Below, piece by piece: positions 57,691 through 64,000 of a stretch of DNA of 64,000 nt. Source of the DNA: Pseudaeromonas paramecii (GTDB lineage: Bacteria > Pseudomonadota > Gammaproteobacteria > Enterobacterales > Aeromonadaceae); the NCBI RefSeq assembly GCF_039540575.1, contig NZ_BAABFC010000001.1:434001-498000 (forward strand), read 5' to 3'. The notes beneath the pieces were generated by a model. That model was not told the origin of the DNA and did not search any database. It saw nothing but the letters and a program-made list of their open reading frames with translations. The stretch's first letter is position 1. Each line of letters starts with the position of its first letter. The translations under genes and the position numbers were made by a program.

Positions 57691-59433
57691 ATGGCGCCCG
57701 AACTGCCCCAACAACTGGCCCTCGCGTGCGCCACAGTGCAGGAACAGGCCCTGTTTGATGCCCTGACCGGCTGCCTGGCCCGCCAACTGGCCATCGACCA
57801 TGTGGCCCTCTCCCACCTGGCGCCCCGCAAGGACGGCTTGCTGGTGGCCTATGGCCTGGCCCAGTGGCAGCAGGGTCAGGCTTGTGCGCCGGAAAACTAC
57901 CTGCTGGAGAAGGGGCCGGGCCAGTGGACCCTGGAATGGGAACACTGCCGGCTGGATGGCCCCCTGTATCGGGAGTTCCCCCGGGACAGGCGCCTGGGCC
58001 AGCACAGCCACGCCAGCTACCAAGGTTGGCTGCTGCGGGATGATCAGCAGACGCCCATCGGCATCCTGTGCCTGTTGCACCATGCCCCCCTGCCCCCGGC
58101 CGGATTGCTCGATGGCTGGCTGGCGCCCTATTTGCCCCGACTCAGTGCCGAATTGCAGCGGCTGCGCCAGCAACAGGCCAGGGCCGCCCAGGGGCGCCGT
58201 CAGCAGCTGTTGCTGGAACACAGTCTCACCCTGCTGGCCCTGCTGGATGGCGAGGGCCACCTGCTGAGCATCAGTCCGGCCCTGTGCCAGGCGTTGGGCA
58301 GCCCAGAGTCCGGCCTCTTGGGCCGCCCCCTGTGGAGTCTACCGCCGCTGGCCCAGGATCCCCAGCTGGCCGGCGAGATCAAGCACAGTGTCAAGCTGGC
58401 GCAACGTCAGGGGCAGCGGCTGCGCCGTCTGCTGACGCTGCCCAGTCAGGATGAGACTCCCCGCCAGCTGGATCTGCTGATCCACCCTTTGCCGGCCACG
58501 CCGGAGGGCGCCAGCCGGGTGCTGCTGGAGGCACGGGATATCAGCCACTGGTTGCGTAACAGCCAGCAGCAGCGGCAGGAGCACCACCAACTGGCCCGCG
58601 CCCTTGAGCAAACCGGTGCCCTGGCCTGGCGCTGGGAGGTGCAGGCAGATCTGTGGCACTGGCTCACCCCCGCCCAGGAGGCCTTTGCGGCGGTACAGGA
58701 CAGCGCCGGCCTGCTGGCCCACTTTCCTCCGGCCGAGGCGCAGCGGCTGCGCCAACGGCTGGAGCTCAGCTGGCAGCAGGGGGAAGCCTGGCAATTTGAA
58801 GGCCCCTGGCATCTGCCAGCGGGCGGCAGTCTGTGGGTGCGCCTGCAGGGGGCGGCGGAGGGCAGCCAGCTACCGGCGGCCAGCCTGTGGGGCCTGCTGG
58901 AGAACCGGGATCCGGCTCATCGCCTGCAACAGCAGCAACACAGGCGCGAGGCACGGCTGTCCCAGGAGCTGACCTTGCTGGGGCGCTGCCTGCAGCTCAG
59001 CCAGCAGCCCCTGGGGGATCGGCTGCGGCAGCTGTGCCAGGACTGTTGCCAACTGCTGGAGCTGGACCGGGTCGGCATCTGGCGTTACCAGACCGACACC
59101 CTTGAGAACCTGCTCACCTATCACGGCCCCAGTGCCCGGGAGTTCAAGGAGCCGGCGCTGCCCCGGGGGCAGTTTGCCGCCCTGTTTGACTACCTGCCGG
59201 CCCACCCCTTCCTGGATGCCCATCACGCCAGGGCGGATCTGCGCAGCCGAGAGGCCGACACCAGCTTCCTCGCCCCCAGGCACATCCAGTCACTGCTGGC
59301 CCAGCGCATCGGCCCCGCCCATGCCGCCAAGGGGGTCTTGCTGCTGACCCAGGAGCAGCGGGCCCGAGAATGGCAGGATGACGAGATAGAACTGGCTCAG
59401 CGGCTGGCCGCCTTGCTGGATCAGTGGCTCTAG
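57691..59433 (+). CDS. GAF/PAS sensory protein without output domain
   Basis: The 580-residue cytoplasmic protein seems to consist of sensory modules only. The N-terminal ~160 residues look like a GAF domain (SHASYQGWLLRDDQQTPIGILCLLHH). Two PAS-like segments follow (about 175-290 with LTLLALLDGEGHLLSISPALCQALG, and 305-415), then a C-terminal GAF-like domain (GDRLRQLCQDCCQLLELDRVGIWRY). No kinase, GGDEF, EAL or HTH domain follows before the stop at 59433. It is Gln/Leu-rich. It may work through a partner protein. Transcribed divergently from the YbjN-like gene. Confidence 0.65.
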   Translation: MAPELPQQLALACATVQEQALFDALTGCLARQLAIDHVALSHLAPRKDGLLVAYGLAQWQQGQACAPENYLLEKGPGQWTLEWEHCRLDGPLYREFPRDRRLGQHSHASYQGWLLRDDQQTPIGILCLLHHAPLPPAGLLDGWLAPYLPRLSAELQRLRQQQARAAQGRRQQLLLEHSLTLLALLDGEGHLLSISPALCQALGSPESGLLGRPLWSLPPLAQDPQLAGEIKHSVKLAQRQGQRLRRLLTLPSQDETPRQLDLLIHPLPATPEGASRVLLEARDISHWLRNSQQQRQEHHQLARALEQTGALAWRWEVQADLWHWLTPAQEAFAAVQDSAGLLAHFPPAEAQRLRQRLELSWQQGEAWQFEGPWHLPAGGSLWVRLQGAAEGSQLPAASLWGLLENRDPAHRLQQQQHRREARLSQELTLLGRCLQLSQQPLGDRLRQLCQDCCQLLELDRVGIWRYQTDTLENLLTYHGPSAREFKEPALPRGQFAALFDYLPAHPFLDAHHARADLRSREADTSFLAPRHIQSLLAQRIGPAHAAKGVLLLTQEQRAREWQDDEIELAQRLAALLDQWL

Positions 59434-59451
59434 AGCCACCCGCCACGGCGC

Positions 59452-60195
59452 TCAGGGAATGCGGACCTGATAGAGCCGCGCCAGCAGGATGCGTTGCTTG
59501 CGCAGCAGGGCCGCATGGTGACGGTGCTGCTCGTAATAGCGCGGGCGAGTGACCATGGCCGCCAGATAGGCCGCCTGGCTGGCGGAGAGACTGCGGGCAC
59601 TACGACCGAAGTAGTGGCGTGCCGCCGCCTCGGCGCCGAACACTCCCTGCCCCCATTCGATGACATTCAGATAGATCTCCAGGATGCGCTGCTTGCTGAG
59701 CACAGCCTCCAGCATCAGGGTGATCAGGGTCTCGTTGAGCTTGCGCCAGGGGGTACGAGCCGAGGAGAGGAACAGGTTTTTCGCCAGTTGCTGGGAGATG
59801 GTGGAGCCCCCCGCCACGATGCGCCCCTTGGCCAGGTTCTTGCGCCAGGCGACCTGGATCCCTTCCCAGTCGAAGCCATGGTGATCCATGAAGCCGGAGT
59901 CTTCGGCCACCAGCAAGGCGCGCTTAAGATCCCGGTCGATCTGCCCATAGGGCAGCCACTGCTGCCGCAGACGCGCCTTGGGCTGGGTCTCCTGCAGGAC
60001 GCTTAACTGCTCCTGCATGAAGGCGGTGCTGCCTGGGGCATGGCTGCGATACCAGCACAGCTGCACAAACACCCAGCTCAACCACAACAACCACAGCAGC
60101 AACAGGCCCAGCAGCACACGCCGCAAGCGCACCGGCCAACTGGCCCGCCGCCAGGCCCGCGGCAGCTCGTGCAACAGATAATGGAGAAAACGCAC
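59452..60195 (-). CDS. mtgA: monofunctional peptidoglycan transglycosylase
   Basis: This GT51 glycosyltransferase polymerises lipid II into glycan strands. The 247 residues begin with one membrane anchor (about 26-48, RVLLGLLLLWLLWLSWVFVQLCW). The catalytic motif LLVAEDSGFMDHHGFDW carries the catalytic glutamate E98. GGSTISQQLAKNLFL, RKLNETLITLMLEAVLSKQRILEIYLN and EWGQGVFGAEAAARHYFG are the remaining GT51 motifs. There is no transpeptidase domain, as expected for MtgA. Convergent with the GAF/PAS gene. Confidence 0.95.
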   Translation of the reverse strand: MRFLHYLLHELPRAWRRASWPVRLRRVLLGLLLLWLLWLSWVFVQLCWYRSHAPGSTAFMQEQLSVLQETQPKARLRQQWLPYGQIDRDLKRALLVAEDSGFMDHHGFDWEGIQVAWRKNLAKGRIVAGGSTISQQLAKNLFLSSARTPWRKLNETLITLMLEAVLSKQRILEIYLNVIEWGQGVFGAEAAARHYFGRSARSLSASQAAYLAAMVTRPRYYEQHRHHAALLRKQRILLARLYQVRIP

Positions 60196-60324
60196 CTTGG
60201 ATCCACAGACAAGCTCAGGGAGCGCCAGTCTACTACGCCGCGCGGATCACATAAACGGCCGACACGGTCGCCCACTCCCCACCCTGGGGTGCCACACTCC
60301 TTAGTGAGACCTCAAGGAGGTGCC

Positions 60325-61458
60325 ATGAAACGCCTATTGTTGCTCGGCCTGCCCCTGTTCGCCTTGCTGCTGTTCGGCCTGTGGTGGCTAGGCCGCCCCA
60401 GTCTCCCTCAGGTCAGCCTGACCCGGCTCGGCCGCGGCGAACTCACCGTCAGCCTGGTCAATAGCCGGGCCGGGACCCTGGAGTCCTGCCAGCGCGCCGG
60501 TTTGAGCCTGCCCCAAGGCGGCGTGGTGACGGACATCTACGTCAAGGAAGGGGACAGGGTTGCCCGAGGTACCCCGCTGCTGCGTCTGTGGCAGGAGGAT
60601 CTAGACCAGAGTCAACGGCGCCTGGCGCAGGCCCTGGCCCGGGATGCCCTGCTGGTGCGCCAGCAGTGCCTGCAGGCCGAGCTGGCCCAGCGCCAGGCCG
60701 AACGGCTGGCCAAGCTGGCCCGGGCCGATCTGGCGGCCCAATCCCTCCTGGATGAGCTGCGCACCCAGGCGCAAAGTCAGCAGCTGGGCTGCCGGGTGGC
60801 CCGGGCCCAGGTGGCGGTGGATGATGCCAGCCTGGGCGAGGTGGTGGCCCAGCAGAGCCAGCGGCAACTGCGGGCGCCCTTTGCCGGCGTGGTGGCCAAG
60901 ATCAACAGCAAGCTTGGGGAATACATGACCCCCTCGCCCCCCGGGATCAGCATGCCCCCGGTGGTGGATCTCATCGATGACGGCTGCCTCTATGTCTCCG
61001 CGCCCATGGACGAGGTGGACGCCGCCCGCCTCAAGGTGGGGCAGCGAGCCTGGATACAACTGGATGCCCTGCCGGATCGCCGCTTCGCCGCCCAGGTTCG
61101 GCGCATCGCCCCCTATGTGCTGGCCGAAGAGAAGCAGGCCCGCACCGTGGCGGTGGAGGCCGACTTTACCCCTCTGCCCGCCGATGTGCCCCTGCTGGTG
61201 GGCTACAGCGCCGATCTGGAGGTGATCACGGATGAGGCCGCCGCAGTGCTGCGGCTGCCCCTGGAGGCGCTGGACACAGATCAGAGCGTACTGCGCTACC
61301 AGCAGGGCCGCCTGACGCGGGTGCAGCCTGAGCTGGGGCTACGTAACTGGCACTGGGTGGCGGTGCTGGGCGGACTGGAAGAAGGGGATCAGCTGGTACT
61401 GCAACCGGGTCAGCTATCGTACCGGGCCGGCATGTCGGTGGAGATCCGCCATGAGTGA
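60325..61458 (+). CDS. periplasmic adaptor (HlyD/MacA-like) of an ABC exporter
   Basis: This membrane fusion protein would link an inner-membrane ABC transporter to the outer membrane. The 377 residues start with a membrane anchor (RLLLLGLPLFALLLFGLWWL). A lipoyl-type half-motif (GVVTDIYVKEGDRVARGTPLLRLW), a coiled-coil hairpin (about 90-175), the second lipoyl half (RAPFAGVVAKINSKLGEY) and beta-barrel domains follow. The ATG at 60325 has AGGAGG 5 bases upstream. It overlaps the ATPase gene by 8 bp and leads a four-gene operon. Confidence 0.88.
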   Translation: MKRLLLLGLPLFALLLFGLWWLGRPSLPQVSLTRLGRGELTVSLVNSRAGTLESCQRAGLSLPQGGVVTDIYVKEGDRVARGTPLLRLWQEDLDQSQRRLAQALARDALLVRQQCLQAELAQRQAERLAKLARADLAAQSLLDELRTQAQSQQLGCRVARAQVAVDDASLGEVVAQQSQRQLRAPFAGVVAKINSKLGEYMTPSPPGISMPPVVDLIDDGCLYVSAPMDEVDAARLKVGQRAWIQLDALPDRRFAAQVRRIAPYVLAEEKQARTVAVEADFTPLPADVPLLVGYSADLEVITDEAAAVLRLPLEALDTDQSVLRYQQGRLTRVQPELGLRNWHWVAVLGGLEEGDQLVLQPGQLSYRAGMSVEIRHE

Positions 61459-62182
61459 GACCCCGCTTGTCGAGCTGACCGAGGCGAGCCGCCGCTTCGT
61501 GCTGGGCGGTCAGACCGTCATGGGGCTCGACCGGGTGGATCTGCGTATCAGGCAGGGCGAATACCTGGCGGTGATGGGCCCCTCCGGCTCGGGCAAGTCT
61601 ACCCTGCTCAACCTGCTGGGACTGCTGGACCGACCCGACAGCGGCAGCTATCGGCTGGACGGCCAGCTCATCAATCCACTGGGCGAGCAGACCCTGGCGC
61701 GGCTGCGGGCAGAAAAGATCGGCTTCGTGTTCCAGTCCTTTCACCTGATCCCGCGCTTGAGTGCCGCCGAAAACCTGGCCCTGCCCCTGGTGCTGGCGGG
61801 CTGGTCGCCCAAGGCGCGGGCGGCCCGCTGCGCCAGCTTGCTGGATCAATTGAACCTGAGCGAACGCGCCCACCACCTGCCCCACCAGCTCTCCGGCGGC
61901 CAGCGACAGCGGGTGGCCATCGGCCGGGCCCTGGCCCTCTCCCCACCCCTGCTGCTGGCAGATGAACCCACCGGCAACCTGGACAGCCAGTCCGGCCAGG
62001 AGGTGATGCACCTGCTGGAGTCCTTGCACCAGCAGGCCGGGATCACCCTCATACTGGTGACCCATGATGGGGCGCTGGGGGCGCGGGCGGCCCGTCAGCT
62101 GCGCATGGCCGACGGGCGACTGGTGAGCGATAGCGGTGCAGCGGAGGGAGCAGTGCCCCGAGGGGAGGCCCCATGCGCCTAA
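61451..62182 (+). CDS. ABC transporter ATP-binding protein, LolD/MacB type
   Basis: This 243-residue ATPase is of the family that pairs with FtsX-like permeases. Walker A is GPSGSGKST (residues 43-51), the signature LSGGQRQRVAIGRAL, Walker B LLLADEPTGNLDS, and the H-loop THDG. It overlaps the adaptor gene by 8 bp and the first permease gene by 10 bp, so they form one complex. Substrate may be a peptide, antibiotic or lipid; the sequence does not say. Confidence 0.93.
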   Translation: MSETPLVELTEASRRFVLGGQTVMGLDRVDLRIRQGEYLAVMGPSGSGKSTLLNLLGLLDRPDSGSYRLDGQLINPLGEQTLARLRAEKIGFVFQSFHLIPRLSAAENLALPLVLAGWSPKARAARCASLLDQLNLSERAHHLPHQLSGGQRQRVAIGRALALSPPLLLADEPTGNLDSQSGQEVMHLLESLHQQAGITLILVTHDGALGARAARQLRMADGRLVSDSGAAEGAVPRGEAPCA

Positions 62183-63378
62183 GCGACTGCCTGGCGTTTG
62201 CCCACCAGGCCCTGACACGGCATCGCGGCCGCTCGTCCCTGCAACTGCTGGCCGTGGCCGCCGCCGTCTGCTCCGTGCTGCTGCTCACCGCCCTGGGGGA
62301 AGGCGCCCGCCGCTATGTGGCGGCCGAATTTGCCTTCTTGGGCAAGGACTTGCTGGTGATGCTGCCGGGACGCAAGCAGACCACTGGCGGCCTGCCGCCC
62401 CTGGGGGCCAGCCTGCGGGACATCACCCTGGAGGACATGGCCTTCCTGGCGCGCCAGCTGCCCCGCGTCCGCCTGGCCCCCCTGGTGGTGGGCAACAGCC
62501 AGATCCGGCAGGGCGCCCGCAGCCGCCACAGACCCGTGCTGGGCACCACCATGACCTTCTTTACCACCCACAAGCTGCGCCTGGTGGCCGGCAGCCCCTT
62601 GCCGGATGTGCCGGCGACCCAGGCCACCCCAGTCTGTGTGCTGGGGGCCGGCCTGGCCCAGGAGCTGTTTGCCGCACGCTCCCCCCTGGGACAATGGATC
62701 CGCATCGACGACCGACGCTTTCGGGTGCTGGGGGTGTTTCATAGCGCCAGCAGCAACCTGGGCTGGCAGCTGGACGACAGCCTGCTGATCCCGGTGGGCA
62801 GTGCCCTGGCGCTCTACGATACCCAGGCGCTGTTCCGCTTGTTTATTCAGGCCCGTGATGGTCAGCCGCTCTCCCCATTGGCCCAGCGGCTGGAGCAACT
62901 GATGCGTCAGCGCCACCAGGGCAACCTGGATGTGACCCTGCTGCAGCCGGACGCCATGCTGGCCACCTTCAGCGACATCATGGCCACCCTCACCCTGGCG
63001 GTGGTGGGCATAGGCGCCATCAGCCTGCTGGTAGCGGGTATCCTGCTGATGAACCTGAGCCTGGTCAGCGCCCGGCAGCGCACCGCCGAGATAGGCCTGT
63101 TGAAGGCCCTGGGGGCGCCGGCCCGGCTCATACTGCAGCTGCTGCTCACCGAGGCCCTGCTGCTGACGGGGTTGGGCGGTCTGTTGGGGCTGGCCGTGGG
63201 CTACGGGCTGGTGACCTTAAGCGGCTGGGTCTACCCCGGCTTCCCGCTGGCCATTCCCCCCTGGGCAGCCCTGGCGGCCCTGGCCTGCGCCCTGGGCACA
63301 GGCCTGCTGTTTGCCTGGCTGCCGGCGGCCCGCGCCGCTCGCCTGCCGGCGGTGGCCAGCCTGCGGGGGCGCCTGTGA
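62173..63378 (+). CDS. FtsX-like ABC permease
   Basis: The 401-residue permease has the MacB topology: one N-terminal helix (about 18-38), a periplasmic core domain of some 200 residues (40-265) and three C-terminal helices (AVVGIGAISLLVAGILLMNLSLV, LLLTEALLLTGLGGLLGLAVGYGL, ALAALACALGTGLLFAWLP). The coupling segment RTAEIGLLKALGAP lies between the first two of these. Its TGA overlaps the ATG of a second permease gene. Confidence 0.9.
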   Translation: MRLSDCLAFAHQALTRHRGRSSLQLLAVAAAVCSVLLLTALGEGARRYVAAEFAFLGKDLLVMLPGRKQTTGGLPPLGASLRDITLEDMAFLARQLPRVRLAPLVVGNSQIRQGARSRHRPVLGTTMTFFTTHKLRLVAGSPLPDVPATQATPVCVLGAGLAQELFAARSPLGQWIRIDDRRFRVLGVFHSASSNLGWQLDDSLLIPVGSALALYDTQALFRLFIQARDGQPLSPLAQRLEQLMRQRHQGNLDVTLLQPDAMLATFSDIMATLTLAVVGIGAISLLVAGILLMNLSLVSARQRTAEIGLLKALGAPARLILQLLLTEALLLTGLGGLLGLAVGYGLVTLSGWVYPGFPLAIPPWAALAALACALGTGLLFAWLPAARAARLPAVASLRGRL

Positions 63379-64000
63379 TGCGCCCGCAAGATGGCCTGGC
63401 CTGGGTGCTCAAGGCATTGAGTCGCAGCGGCAGCCGAACCCTGCTCAGTGCCCTGGGCATCGCCATCGGCATCGCCGCCGTGGTCACCCTCACCGGCATA
63501 GGCGAAGGGCTACGGGGCTATCTGCTGGAGAGCTTCTCCCAATTCGGCAGCCGGGTCATCGCCATCACCCCGGGGGTGAGCGACAACCCCGCCAGCCCCA
63601 ATGGCCTGCTGGCCAGCAGCCGCCCCCTGCGCCTGGAGGATGGTGACTGGCTGCGTCGCCTGCCTCATGTTCAGGCGGTGATCCCGGTGATCTCCGGCAC
63701 AGGCCAGGTGAAGGCCGGGCGGCTGAGCCGGGACACCAGCATACTGGGCACCAACCATGAAGCCGCCGCAGGGTGGCGTTTCACCCTGGCCCAGGGCCAC
63801 TTTCTGCCCGACGAGCCGGCACAACAGGCCCGCCCCTTGGCGGTGCTGGGCCACACCCTGGCCCAGGAGCTGTTTGCCGGCCAGCCGGCCCTGGGTGCCC
63901 AGGTGCGCATCGGCTCCTGGCGCTTTCGGGTGGTGGGGGTCATGGCCCCCAAGGGGCAGTTTCTGGGCTTCGATCTGGACGACATGATCTTCATCCCCGC
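63378..64000 (+). CDS. second FtsX-like ABC permease, cut by the window edge
   Basis: About 207 residues are visible. They begin MRPQDGLAWVLKALSRSGSRTLLSALGIAIGIAAVVTL, a MacB-type first helix, and continue into the periplasmic core domain with GLRGYLLESFSQFGSRVIAITPG and a segment (GHTLAQELFAGQPALGAQVRIGSWRFRVVGVM) parallel to one in the preceding permease. Two different permeases with one ATPase suggest a heterodimeric transporter. The gene continues beyond the window. Confidence 0.88.
   Translation, partial: MRPQDGLAWVLKALSRSGSRTLLSALGIAIGIAAVVTLTGIGEGLRGYLLESFSQFGSRVIAITPGVSDNPASPNGLLASSRPLRLEDGDWLRRLPHVQAVIPVISGTGQVKAGRLSRDTSILGTNHEAAAGWRFTLAQGHFLPDEPAQQARPLAVLGHTLAQELFAGQPALGAQVRIGSWRFRVVGVMAPKGQFLGFDLDDMIFIP

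Overview
The window is a chromosomal segment of a GC-rich gammaproteobacterium. Two gene orders conserved in that class point this way: tig-clpP-clpX-lon-hupB-ppiD and uvrY-uvrC-pgsA-tRNA-Gly-tRNA-Cys-tRNA-Leu(UAA). Protein lengths and motifs are close to those of enterobacteria and Aeromonas relatives. An Aeromonadales member (Oceanimonas/Zobellella/Oceanisphaera type) is my best guess, but that is inference.

Layout. (1) 1-2294 is one end of an integrative element: an HTH tail, an unknown small gene, a small DNA-binding-type protein, a DUF4224 protein and a tyrosine integrase that stops 24 bp from the 3' end of tRNA-Leu(UAA). (2) 2319-14375 is core genome on the minus strand: three tRNAs, pgsA, uvrC, uvrY, ppiD, hupB, lon (with a heat-shock-type promoter), clpX, clpP and tig. 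(3) 14737-26581 is metabolic and stress housekeeping: a GH84 hexosaminidase, 5-oxoprolinase pxpBCA, LexA-controlled umuDC, a membrane GGDEF-EAL protein, mscL, an iron alcohol dehydrogenase and katG. (4) 26821-46849 is a DNA phosphorothioation (Dnd/Dpt) island. (5) 47121-64000 returns to core-like content: a Pro-Arg-His-Leu tRNA operon, a DUF423 protein, an MFS sugar transporter, a HIT protein, a flavin reductase-like protein, a pirin/DoxX/LysR cluster, 4.5S RNA, a TSUP permease, an APC antiporter, a YbjN protein, a GAF/PAS protein, mtgA and a MacAB-like ABC export operon that runs off the right edge.

The island has four parts. Left, a three-gene overlapping operon encodes a YpsA/SLOG-type putative molybdenum carrier, a putative M15-like metallohydrolase and the phosphorothioation-associated methyltransferase. 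Next, dndB-dndC-dndD-dndE makes the sulfur modification, followed by an overlapping 105-residue gene resembling the N-terminal domain of HNH endonucleases. No dndA is present, so a housekeeping IscS presumably supplies sulfur. Converging on this from the right is the restriction operon dptF-dptG-dptH. It continues without a gap into two further AT-rich genes: a 672-residue DGQHR-motif protein (a second, divergent DndB relative) and an unrecognised 419-residue protein with an RN-x5-H motif like those of HEPN ribonucleases.

This dptFGH-DGQHR-HEPN-like arrangement is the most novel item. It suggests that phosphorothioate-based restriction here is coupled to an extra sensor and a possible RNA-cutting effector. 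Two tandem inverted repeats in front of dndB look like DndB operators. Outside the island, other points of interest are a run of six AAGGGAT repeats with G-quadruplex potential, a triple GATATTCCCC repeat at the integrase end, and a possible small RNA next to the tRNA operon.
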